DNA of 64,000 nucleotides from Symsagittifera roscoffensis (taxonomy: Eukaryota > Xenacoelomorpha > Acoela > Convolutidae): NCBI RefSeq assembly GCF_963678635.1, contig NC_087062.1, positions 32,399,651 through 32,463,650 of the forward strand, given 5' to 3'. Below the pieces are notes generated by a model, which ran no database searches, was not told the DNA's origin, and saw only the letters and a program-made list of their open reading frames with translations. Positions within the stretch are counted from its first letter, which is position 1. Each line of letters opens with the position of its first letter. This document shows positions 33,012-42,309 of this stretch, piece by piece. Made by a program: the position numbers and the translations under genes.

Positions 33012-36000
33012 TCATTCCATCATTTCTCCATCCTGATGTTCAGCGTCACTGTCTTCCAGAACTTTCTCTAACATGTCCAGAGAGTTGCGGGCCGTGCCCC
33101 AACCCTCCTGCTCCAACAGCCTCGGTTTGCAACAAGGTAGTAAGTCCACATTCACCTTCTGCTCCCGGTTCCTGCAAAAGCTGTTGTGAAGACACAGGCT
33201 CACGTTTCGTTCTAGGTCAGCTCTTAAGACCTCTTTCTTTTCATCTTCAGTAACACAAGGCGCTCCAGCTACTCGCTTCACCGCAGTGGTGACCGCGTTT
33301 CTATGCGTCAGGAAAGCTCTCTTATAGGCTCCTGGTCCTATGTCTAGCTGGAAAGATTGATAGGCTTCCGTGTTCCTTGACATGTGACGCTTCGCGCGTT
33401 CATACATCCAAGATGTCATCACTGCACGGAACCAAGGCATCAATCTTTGCCTTGACCATATTCTTTCAATGGCTTTAGGTATTCTCAGAACCTTGCAAGT
33501 GGTTCTGAAAAGATCCAATTCACTACTCATTTTCACGTTGCTCAGCTGTTCAGGAGTCGGCACGGCCGTCTCCTGCTCATTTGTGTCCGCATAAGCCTCC
33601 AACCATCTCACTGCTAGCATGGCGCTAACCACCACGATTGACACTGGTTGATTCTGATCGGGCAACCCCGTGGAGTACAACTCCTCCACGTCCCAAATTA
33701 GGATCAGGTTCCCACGTTTGGGGTACCACAACGTCTGCGCTAAGCAGTGGCAAGGATATTCCCCGTGGGTTCTCACTATGTTCCTTCGGGTTCGATACCC
33801 TGAGGCTCCCAGCAACGGTTCCACTTCCATCAGGATTCTATGTAGATCGTCTTTCTCTTCTATGGTGGGGAATTCAGTGGGTAACGCTCCACTCGCTTTC
33901 TGCTTCTGGAACTCACTCACGTTGCCTTCGTTCAGTATCATGAACTCTTCACCCACAACGTCTTGCAACTCGCCTTCGGATCTCTTCGGGACTGCCCGAA
34001 AGATCTTTGCCAACAAGTCATATGACCTCTCTGACATTCTGGCCAACCTCACGCATTTTGGCACAGAGAAAAGCTGGTCAACCAACACCTGTTGCGTCCT
34101 CGCATCCATCACCACCATGTGCGTAGGATACTTGCTATTGCAGTATGGCGCGGAGCTTGAACCCACCATATATTTTGAACCAGTAGGTCTGTGATAGGCT
34201 TCACTATCCCTCAGATTCATTTCATTCTCTAGGGCTTCTCGCCAGCCTCCAATCTTTTGCTCTGTCTGTAATGCTCCAGGGAATATCTCCACGCTGAGGG
34301 ACGTCACTAGCTCATGGGCACGCTCCAAGCGCTCGAGCGATTCTATCGAACTCGTCATGCTATAAAATCCCAAGGCTGTGATCAGGTTTACGTCCGTCAC
34401 CCCATGGCAGTCTGCGACCAATTCCATGGCACTCTTATCTGACATGCTTAATCTTCCATACAATCGTGCCAGTTGTCGATGCTGCTCGCTCAGCGTAATC
34501 AGGCAGTGTCCCACGTTACAAACATGTCCTTCCATCCCACTGTGTTGAGCCAAGCATGTGCCTTGCTTCAACCAATCACTCGATGTACCTTCCTCGGACA
34601 GCTCCGTGGACGGGTTGCTCTTCTTCTTCATCAATCTCATGCTCAGCAGGTGATGTATCATGGCCAGATCATGTAAACTCGCATCATCATCCCTTTCCAA
34701 TATGACATCCGCGGTCATGTCCCAGATTAAGCCTGCGTTAGGATGGGGACACCAGGAAGGCTTCATGAGTTCCCACATCACCACTAGACTGGTTTTCAAG
34801 GGACCGTCCCAAGAACCACAATCAAAACTCACTTGCCCTTTTAGCTCGGGAATCGAGGGTTCGACTACTCGTTCCTCCAAAATAATTCCCAGCTTGGGTT
34901 GTTCCACCATCAGCATTCCGATCTCCTTAATTCGTTCAACCCAGAAGTTGAGCACTGTGACTTGCTCGTAGTCGAAGTATGCTTCCCTGGCTTCTTCGTT
35001 CACGAAGGGATTATACGCCATCCCTGGTATGCCAGACACGTATTGGAACGACTTCAGTCTCCCTAGGGTTGCAAACTCTTTTTGTCCTCTGACCGCTTCA
35101 ATCAAGTCTCGACTCACTTTCAATTCTTTGTTGGAGTATCTTCTCACCTCTTCCAACTTGCGATAGCTTTCCATATCATTCGACTCCTTGCTTGGCACGG
35201 TCAATGGCATGTCCTGATATAGCTCTAGGAGTGCCCTAAGGAAGTTCCTTTCGCAATCAACTCCCTTTTCCCGAATGATCTTTATACATTCTCCCAACAC
35301 AGGAGTGGGGATGCGATCCACCACAAACCTGACAAAGCAAAGGGCATCCTTCCGTTTAGCCCATGCTATCGCTGAATCGTCTTTTGAGATCAATGTTCGT
35401 AAAGCTTCCATCAATTCTAGCTCCTGTTCTCGTGATTTCGAGTCGTTGCTGGCTTCATACTCCGCCCTTTTGATGCCCATCAAGCACCAAGCCAGTCGTA
35501 CTTGCAGATCAGTTCTCACGCAAGGATGAGCCAGGTATGCTGCTACAGTCGCAGGTGCATTCATCGTCTCATCAAAGTATTTCTGGAGGGCCGCCCTCCA
35601 AGAAATCTCTAGCAACTTTTCTAATCCAATTTCGTTCGCTTCTGATGACATTACTGTCCCATATTCTTTTCGATTGAAGTTGGAGTTCTCCGTAAGCCCC
35701 TTCAAGTATTCTTGCATGGCTCGCTTCTCGTTCCAAGCCATCAGGTGCCCTCTCGCGGAGTTCCTCGCTTTCAACATTTCCACATAACCCCCTGCCGGAT
35801 CTCCCATGTGGACCGATTCCGGCACAGTTATTCGACTGTACTCGACCACGTCGAGTTGTCCTTCCAGTTTCAACTTGGCCATGTTGATTCGCGAGGGCCT
35901 GTAATCTTCAAGTCCTCCAGATCCACATTGACTGATTACTTCCATTTCTAACTTGGTGTCTGCCAGGGTTCGCGCCGTCTTCTTCGACCTTGTGGCGGTC

Positions 36001-39000
36001 ACGGTCAGACCTGCCAAGAGCATAGGGGGTATCAGATTCTCTTTTTCTCCCCCTGTCAGCGTTGTAGTATCTCCCTGCCCGCTCTCGCCTGAGCGACCTG
36101 CGCTCGCTAAAGAGGTCACCACTGCGTTGGCTCTTGACTTCACCACTTTCGGGTTCATGGCTCGACTTCCTGTCTTCCCTTTTAGTCGCTTCAGCCCTTT
36201 CCTGGCTCGTCTGACAGGTAATTTCTTTGCAACATGCTGATCATCGGCACTGTCTTCTGTTACTGACTCGGTCAGCACATCCGACTCCATGGAGCTCACT
36301 ATTTTCTCCAGGACCTCACGCATGATGGGTTGGTTCAATCCCACCTTCATTATGGACTGCGTCCCATATCGCCTTATCACGTCCCAAGATTTCTCCATGA
36401 AGTTTACTCGACTCCAGATTGCTCCTGTCTTGCCTTCCAACTCCATTTGATATCTTTCCCATTCTTCTTCTGGTAATGTGCTGAGGAACGATATCTTCAT
36501 AGACTCTTCGATTTTCCTCCTCCTTGGCGATTCATAAAGCAGCTTCTGTGGATCCCTGCTTCGGCACTCTCTAGCCTGGCTTATTGGGTCTATCGGAGAT
36601 AGATCGGCTGACGCCTCCTTTGTAGGAGACATGAAGGACGATGGTGCCATCAACAATAGACTCCCATCGACTTCCCCATCGTCATCTTCGCTGAACCGGT
36701 ACTCTAGCAAGTCCCTTTCCAACGCTCCTAGATCGGTCTCTCCCGATTTCTCCGTCTTGCTTCCGGTCCCTTCATCGTTATCGTCCTGATCCATCAATTC
36801 ATCGTCGTCCGCATCAGGTTTCGGCCTAGGTCCCGAGGGTCCTTGTCGTGCGTCTGCGCCCGAATCCGGCCGAGCCGGTACGGCCATGTCTCCTGCATGA
36901 TAAAACAACTCATCATCGACCAGGAACTCTACTAACTCCTCACCATGTGGGGCCAGGTCCTCTATCGTTACATATGAGCCACCTCTGCTCTCACTTGCCA
37001 CCTCCAGCATCACCACCTTCGCTTCTCCTGACCACTTCAGTCTTGATAAGTCGTCCGCGGAAGAATACACTTCATTCCACGTTTCAGCCGAGACCTCTGG
37101 TCTCCTGGAGGGTAGTGCTTTGATCTTCTTCCTGCTCCAGGCATCAGGAAATGAGAAGTCGAACGTGTGCGCGGCAGCGACGTTCCAGCTGATGAAGCGC
37201 GGCTCCATCCCTCCACTCCACTTCTGCATTCTCTTCTCCGCGTCACGAGCCGCTCCGATACGAGGGGCAATGATGGGAGATGTGACTCCCAACAACATCC
37301 TCCTTATCGGTGGATATCGATGGCATTGGTCCGGCAGCGGCCTGGACCCAGGAAGCCATGTCTGTTGATTCTCTTTTGCATGGGCATAGGCTCCCGGCAA
37401 TTGAGGTACTCCCACAGCCTCTCCTGTATCTTTCACCACTGGTCTCAGATTCCAGAGTTTTGGGTTGAACTGGATGTGGGACAGATCCTCACGACCCATT
37501 CGGCATTTGAAGTGGTTGTTGAAATCCATCAACACCCAACCTGGCTCTGCTATTCTTCCGAACAGCCTATCATCGCTAGCCAGCTTTCTCAGTTCACTCT
37601 GCTCTACCCAATTCAGCACTGAACAATCCACTACTGAGACCAGGTTGACGTACAACACTGAATTCCTGTACGCTTTAACTTGTACATCCGGGAACGCAAA
37701 GGACATCACCGGTCCATAAACCACTGTGACGAATTCCCTTAGAACGTGGACCAGAGCCAACGGATCAATCCGCATCATAACAGCTAAGTCTGTTAATAAG
37801 GGCATGCCACAATACTGTTTGCACTCGCTTGCGTTCGTCGCCACTTTGTCCTCTCCTGTTACGCTTCTGTTCTGTTGCAGGAGGTATTGAAGTAGGAGAG
37901 TCCTCCAGTCTTTCATCTTCCTGAGCGAGGCGGTTTCCAACTGTGCATTGAACTCACGACTGGGTCCCTGCAGTTGTTCAGGGTAACGCAATAGCACAAG
38001 CAGGTCTCCCAGCCGACCATAGGTCATGGCAATCAGGGTCAAGAGTCCATCCAACCTCAAATCGGCCAACGCTTGGGTAAAGAGGTTTGCCGGTCCTTTC
38101 ACAAAGTTTTCATGACCAAATGTCACGTATAAGGCTAACACCAGGCCAATCGACAACTTCCTGATGTCTTTGACAAAACTTGCGATCAGGTTCCTAGATG
38201 CCCTCGGGTAGCACGTCGATAGGAAAGATGGCGTCCATCCCACTCCCATTCCGCCCAAGATAGCATCCGATCGTTCGTACTGTGCTTTCGTGGCCAGCAC
38301 GTCCGCTTGGAACTTGTCCAGCGACATCGTATTCACGTCTTGCATCAGCTTCAACATCTTGCCTCCAGCCAACTCCCGGGCATCAAGTAGACTCTTCAAA
38401 TACGCGTGTATCTCTTTAATTATTGCCGGCGCATGCTCAAACGCGTCTTCACCCAAGGTGCACAGCCTCGGTGACAGATACAACCATATGTTGTTGTGTG
38501 GCTTCGTACGCAAAGCCATTGCCATGAGGTCCTCTTCTGCTGACGTCATGTTCTTCCTGATCATCCTTCCCTGCTCGTTCTCTTTATGATCCATCTGCCT
38601 GAACCAGAGATCATCAGCCACCTGTTGTACTAACAGATGATCGTCACCTACCCCTGGTCTTAGCTTCAATAATCTTGCGAAGTTGGACAGCTCCAACCCC
38701 AGAACTTCGTCTAGCACCAACCGAGTTGTGCTACAATCTCTGAGTCCCTGTATGGCATTCGAGATGTCAGACCAAACAGCGGGGAGCTCAGATCGGTGCG
38801 GATAATAATTGTCCGGGTCCACCACTCTGTTTGGGGCAGGAATTATCACGTTATATATCCCCTCCGCTATCGTCGTGACCATCGTGTACACAAATTGAAG
38901 GGGTTCAGGCAACGCAGCGTAGCCTGGTGACAATACAAAGATCACCTTCACCACATTCATGGTGAACCGTTGTCTTGCTGCTGCCTCTACCTCGGCCATC

Positions 39001-41879
39001 GCCGAGAGCAGTGTCATGATCGCTTCCCCTATAACTTCGTTACTCGGGATCGATCCATCCGTCAGACGTGACAATAGGCCTCTGCTTTGTAGATGATCAT
39101 TCGCGCCTGCAACCACTATCACCTGCGGCTCCATGCTGACCACTCTCCGTACACTTATCATCATGCCTATCGCCTGTCCCCAGTCCAGCTTAGGCGCCGT
39201 TAAGAAAATCACATCAGGCCAGAATAGAGAACGGGGTGTATAGAGATAATCGGAGCCGGCCACAACCAGATACTTGGCAGCCTTCATGTCCAAGGGATCA
39301 TACGCTGCAAAAAGGCCATCACCTACTGGGGCCTTCAGATTCCCATATCTCTTGTCGTCTCCAAACACTGTTGTGGTTCGGGGATAATCCCTAGAATACT
39401 CGCCCGGCGTCTGACCGGGTGGCTTAGAGAATTGTCTAAACATCTTGTGATGCTTGTTGCTGGGTTTGTTCTCCGTCTGAAACTTGCCTTTGCGCACTGG
39501 TGGTGTCCTTTCCCGTGCCCTATCTCGAACGTCGGTGAGCGACCGGGTGTTTAGAGGTCCAAAGGTGTTGTCATGAGGCAATCCATCCAAGTCCGCATGT
39601 CGGAGTGAGGTCGAGGAGCTGAATTTCTCCTGCTCTGCTAGCAGCCAATCCACGCCCGGTATCCGATAAAGTCGCGACACTGTGGGACTTTCACCGCCAG
39701 TCATTCTCATCACATCTTCCCGACACGTCAGGGTATTCATGTTCAACTTCGCCGACATGTCCGTCTTATACTGACCCCAATGGCTAGGATCTGAACTATT
39801 CCAAAGCAACCTGCTGCCGGATTCAATTCCCTCCGCTGGCACGGTGCTTGTCGACGATCCTGCCGTCGAAGCAGGATTCGTCGTGGCAGGCGAATCATTC
39901 CTCCTAGACGCGGTCTGGGAGTTGTTTCTATTACTCTGTTCCACCGATCTGCCGAGTCGGCTTCCAATCGATTGCGGCCTGGGAGGAGGGGCAGTCCCCA
40001 GCCTGTCTCTCACATTTGAGCTCGGAGCGACGGTTACGGCTCCAACCGTCTCCGTTGCCAAGGGCCCTAGGCGGTTGGCGAGGGATTCGGGCACGGTTGC
40101 CCTTACTCTACTCCCTCCGGTCGAATTGGTCCGAGCCAAAGAACCGGTCGCCCTTAATTCTTGCTCCACTTCTCTCAACTGCGTTTGAAACACATCGTTG
40201 ATCCAATGTCTCCCTCGTTGGCTATTGAAGTGCACTCCATCTCTGGTGAGCTCGATGTGATCAGTCATACGTAGCATGTTTTCAAGATCCAGGAGTCGCA
40301 ACTCGCCAGGATTGTTCCTCACCAGATTGCGGGTCATTTCATTCCACCGCGTTACGTTGCCATTCATAAAATCCGCAGCTGTAGTACCCACCAAAGGATT
40401 TGGCGGTATCGTACACAGGATCACGAGCTTGGGTCTATACTTTTCCTTCAATTCATTCAACAGACACACCAACAGAGGTTCCCACTTGTTTTCTGGGGTT
40501 ACGGGGGCTCTCGAGACGTCATTAGTCCCCAGCATTATTATCAATGTATCCAGACGATCCTCGCCCTGGAACTCCATCATTTTGATCACTTGAGCCACTG
40601 AGGCTCCTCCAAAGGACAGAGTGGTAGTCTGGCCATAGACGGAGATCTCATTCAGATCTCTCACCAGACTGTCTCCAATGATCAAATGGCGACTCCCTGG
40701 GGGAATCACTTGGTCGCTCGTGGCGGGGTTCCAGCTCATGTCGTTCAAGCAGGCTCGAGGATGCTCGGCTGGCACTTGCGTGAACTGATGACGTGTCATC
40801 AGGTTCTTCCTGATATCTACCACGCGAGACTTCTTGAAGACTCCACCAGGCGCAGAGCACGCTATCGTGCGGGTTGCCCGCTCAGAGCCATCTGATGAAT
40901 GATCACGACGCTGGGAAGGAACGATCCTAGCCAGTGTCCGTTCAGTGCCTCTGTTGATCTCATCCATCGCGGCTCTGGCCACTTGGTTAAATGATTCCTG
41001 AAATTGAGGAGCTAGATAGGTATCAGAAGGGTCTGGTATCGTGAACCTCTGACTCGAAGCAGACGGTCGTGTCTGCTGAGGAGCCTCGTGCCCCTTTGAT
41101 GCATGCAAATCCAGAACCTCAGGTCCTCTCGATGCGCACAGCTCCTGCGCGGTTGTCCTGGGGCGTGTGTCGTTAGATCCCTCCGAGGACCTCATGCTCG
41201 CCAGGATTTCCGGTGACACTTGGCTCACCTTCGCCATATACAGCTCCTTCAGGTGCTTTATCTCATCCTCCTTGTAGGCCACCTGCAGATCTTCGAATTT
41301 CTTTTTCCATTCGTCTCTCTCCCGAGCTATGGTCCTGTACTCCTGAAGTTTGGCACACAGCTCACTCTGGTCCCTCTCCTTCTTCTCCAGTGTTTCAATC
41401 GTTTCCGACGTCTGGATCTCTATCTCGCTCACTCTCACTCTCTTCAGGGGAGGAGCAGCTGTTGGAGAGTCGACCGAGTGTGACGGGCCTGGCCCATCAC
41501 GCTGTCTCTTCGCTCCGATTAATGGCTGCGCAGGTTGGACAGGTAAGGGCATCTCACCTAGCCGGTGGTCCCTTTGCTCGCCTAGTCCCGGCTCACGAGC
41601 CAGGTCGTGGCCGGACATTTCTCCGCGCCTCCATCTCATCAATCGGTTTCGGCCTCTCTCGGCGGTCCCGGACTCACCGAAGGCCAACATCAACACTACT
41701 TCCGTAGGGCGATTCCCTCGACCCTCTCTTCCCAGTGCATTGAGGAGTGCGACCACAAACATCGCCAACCCCGGGTCTTCTCGTGTGAAGTCACAATCGA
41801 TCAGCCGCTGATAGATCTCGTCTAGAGTCGCTCCTAGACTCGCTGAGAGGAATTCCATGAGTTCGTTAGTATCTCCCAT
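33012..41879 (-). CDS. ORF B: giant protein with SGNH/GDSL hydrolase domain, otherwise unrecognised
   Basis: 2955 codons from the first ATG (41879, MGDTNELMEFL); the frame is open about 22 codons further upstream. A coiled-coil-like stretch lies at about 165-250. Residues about 395-575 are an SGNH hydrolase: IIGDSLVRDL (nucleophile Ser), FGGAS (block II Gly), IIMLGTNDVS (block III Gly-x-Asn) and LTRDGVHFN (Asp-x-x-His), so all catalytic blocks are present. Residues about 865-1045 repeat the fold in degenerate form (VVAGSDYLYTP, VIVVAGANDH, DPDNYYPHRSELP). An acidic region (DADDDELMDQDDNDEGTG) and a basic region (RRARKGLKRLKGKTG) follow; the remaining 1,200 residues match nothing I know. I see no signal peptide or membrane segment, so it is not an obvious envelope. 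SGNH domains occur in ORF1 of some non-LTR elements. A decayed relative lies at 60720-63995. Confidence 0.9.
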   Translation of the reverse strand: MGDTNELMEFLSASLGATLDEIYQRLIDCDFTREDPGLAMFVVALLNALGREGRGNRPTEVVLMLAFGESGTAERGRNRLMRWRRGEMSGHDLAREPGLGEQRDHRLGEMPLPVQPAQPLIGAKRQRDGPGPSHSVDSPTAAPPLKRVRVSEIEIQTSETIETLEKKERDQSELCAKLQEYRTIARERDEWKKKFEDLQVAYKEDEIKHLKELYMAKVSQVSPEILASMRSSEGSNDTRPRTTAQELCASRGPEVLDLHASKGHEAPQQTRPSASSQRFTIPDPSDTYLAPQFQESFNQVARAAMDEINRGTERTLARIVPSQRRDHSSDGSERATRTIACSAPGGVFKKSRVVDIRKNLMTRHQFTQVPAEHPRACLNDMSWNPATSDQVIPPGSRHLIIGDSLVRDLNEISVYGQTTTLSFGGASVAQVIKMMEFQGEDRLDTLIIMLGTNDVSRAPVTPENKWEPLLVCLLNELKEKYRPKLVILCTIPPNPLVGTTAADFMNGNVTRWNEMTRNLVRNNPGELRLLDLENMLRMTDHIELTRDGVHFNSQRGRHWINDVFQTQLREVEQELRATGSLARTNSTGGSRVRATVPESLANRLGPLATETVGAVTVAPSSNVRDRLGTAPPPRPQSIGSRLGRSVEQSNRNNSQTASRRNDSPATTNPASTAGSSTSTVPAEGIESGSRLLWNSSDPSHWGQYKTDMSAKLNMNTLTCREDVMRMTGGESPTVSRLYRIPGVDWLLAEQEKFSSSTSLRHADLDGLPHDNTFGPLNTRSLTDVRDRARERTPPVRKGKFQTENKPSNKHHKMFRQFSKPPGQTPGEYSRDYPRTTTVFGDDKRYGNLKAPVGDGLFAAYDPLDMKAAKYLVVAGSDYLYTPRSLFWPDVIFLTAPKLDWGQAIGMMISVRRVVSMEPQVIVVAGANDHLQSRGLLSRLTDGSIPSNEVIGEAIMTLLSAMAEVEAAARQRFTMNVVKVIFVLSPGYAALPEPLQFVYTMVTTIAEGIYNVIIPAPNRVVDPDNYYPHRSELPAVWSDISNAIQGLRDCSTTRLVLDEVLGLELSNFARLLKLRPGVGDDHLLVQQVADDLWFRQMDHKENEQGRMIRKNMTSAEEDLMAMALRTKPHNNIWLYLSPRLCTLGEDAFEHAPAIIKEIHAYLKSLLDARELAGGKMLKLMQDVNTMSLDKFQADVLATKAQYERSDAILGGMGVGWTPSFLSTCYPRASRNLIASFVKDIRKLSIGLVLALYVTFGHENFVKGPANLFTQALADLRLDGLLTLIAMTYGRLGDLLVLLRYPEQLQGPSREFNAQLETASLRKMKDWRTLLLQYLLQQNRSVTGEDKVATNASECKQYCGMPLLTDLAVMMRIDPLALVHVLREFVTVVYGPVMSFAFPDVQVKAYRNSVLYVNLVSVVDCSVLNWVEQSELRKLASDDRLFGRIAEPGWVLMDFNNHFKCRMGREDLSHIQFNPKLWNLRPVVKDTGEAVGVPQLPGAYAHAKENQQTWLPGSRPLPDQCHRYPPIRRMLLGVTSPIIAPRIGAARDAEKRMQKWSGGMEPRFISWNVAAAHTFDFSFPDAWSRKKIKALPSRRPEVSAETWNEVYSSADDLSRLKWSGEAKVVMLEVASESRGGSYVTIEDLAPHGEELVEFLVDDELFYHAGDMAVPARPDSGADARQGPSGPRPKPDADDDELMDQDDNDEGTGSKTEKSGETDLGALERDLLEYRFSEDDDGEVDGSLLLMAPSSFMSPTKEASADLSPIDPISQARECRSRDPQKLLYESPRRRKIEESMKISFLSTLPEEEWERYQMELEGKTGAIWSRVNFMEKSWDVIRRYGTQSIMKVGLNQPIMREVLEKIVSSMESDVLTESVTEDSADDQHVAKKLPVRRARKGLKRLKGKTGSRAMNPKVVKSRANAVVTSLASAGRSGESGQGDTTTLTGGEKENLIPPMLLAGLTVTATRSKKTARTLADTKLEMEVISQCGSGGLEDYRPSRINMAKLKLEGQLDVVEYSRITVPESVHMGDPAGGYVEMLKARNSARGHLMAWNEKRAMQEYLKGLTENSNFNRKEYGTVMSSEANEIGLEKLLEISWRAALQKYFDETMNAPATVAAYLAHPCVRTDLQVRLAWCLMGIKRAEYEASNDSKSREQELELMEALRTLISKDDSAIAWAKRKDALCFVRFVVDRIPTPVLGECIKIIREKGVDCERNFLRALLELYQDMPLTVPSKESNDMESYRKLEEVRRYSNKELKVSRDLIEAVRGQKEFATLGRLKSFQYVSGIPGMAYNPFVNEEAREAYFDYEQVTVLNFWVERIKEIGMLMVEQPKLGIILEERVVEPSIPELKGQVSFDCGSWDGPLKTSLVVMWELMKPSWCPHPNAGLIWDMTADVILERDDDASLHDLAMIHHLLSMRLMKKKSNPSTELSEEGTSSDWLKQGTCLAQHSGMEGHVCNVGHCLITLSEQHRQLARLYGRLSMSDKSAMELVADCHGVTDVNLITALGFYSMTSSIESLERLERAHELVTSLSVEIFPGALQTEQKIGGWREALENEMNLRDSEAYHRPTGSKYMVGSSSAPYCNSKYPTHMVVMDARTQQVLVDQLFSVPKCVRLARMSERSYDLLAKIFRAVPKRSEGELQDVVGEEFMILNEGNVSEFQKQKASGALPTEFPTIEEKDDLHRILMEVEPLLGASGYRTRRNIVRTHGEYPCHCLAQTLWYPKRGNLILIWDVEELYSTGLPDQNQPVSIVVVSAMLAVRWLEAYADTNEQETAVPTPEQLSNVKMSSELDLFRTTCKVLRIPKAIERIWSRQRLMPWFRAVMTSWMYERAKRHMSRNTEAYQSFQLDIGPGAYKRAFLTHRNAVTTAVKRVAGAPCVTEDEKKEVLRADLERNVSLCLHNSFCRNREQKVNVDLLPCCKPRLLEQEGWGTARNSLDMLEKVLEDSDAEHQDGEMME

Positions 41880-42309
41880 TTCTTTTCGTGTTGATTCTTC
41901 GTGTAATCTCTTCTGATTCAGTGTCAGTAAACAATTTCCGATCAATCAAGATCTAAAAGACAGGTCGCGACTTAGAACCATCATTTTAAGATGCAACATC
42001 AATCAATTCTCTAAAACTCTCCATTGAAATTCTCTTTTTCAATTCTGATTTAAAATTTTAGCACCAAGGTGGATCGTCCACCTTTACTTTTGTCAGAGTA
42101 GCATGAATGTACGCTGTCACCTTGATGACCTGGGGTGCCCCAGGTCTTTTATGACACTAACATAAAACATAACATCACAATAACATAACATAAACATCAC
42201 ATAAAAACCTAATCCCTAATACTGTACCTAAGACCTAACCTAATCTAAAACTTGACTCTAATTCTTATCGAGCAACTTAATAAAAACCACTTATCGCCGA
42301 GCGCAATTC
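41880..42309 (-). other. Spacer between ORF A and ORF B
   Basis: 430 bp without a gene. It contains a perfect 9-bp inverted repeat with a 2-base loop, gacctggggtgccccaggtc (42127-42146), and AT-rich simple sequence (repeated aacataacat near 42160-42200). How ORF B is translated (spliced RNA, internal entry or own promoter) cannot be told. Confidence 0.5.
42127..42146. promoter_or_regulatory. Perfect hairpin in the ORF A / ORF B spacer
   Basis: gacctgggg and ccccaggtc pair over nine bases with a tg loop. It is GC-rich against an AT-rich background, 160 bp after the ORF A stop (element sense). Its function is unknown. Confidence 0.5.

Noticed and set aside
33670-34194. Plus-strand open frames opposite ORF B and ORF A (for example 33670-34194, 41213-41707, 49087-49692)
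   Set aside because: Shadows of the two giant minus-strand frames; none shows an independent domain.
33012-41879. ORF B as a retroviral envelope
   Set aside because: No signal peptide, membrane segment or cleavage motif is visible; the recognised domains are SGNH hydrolase-like.
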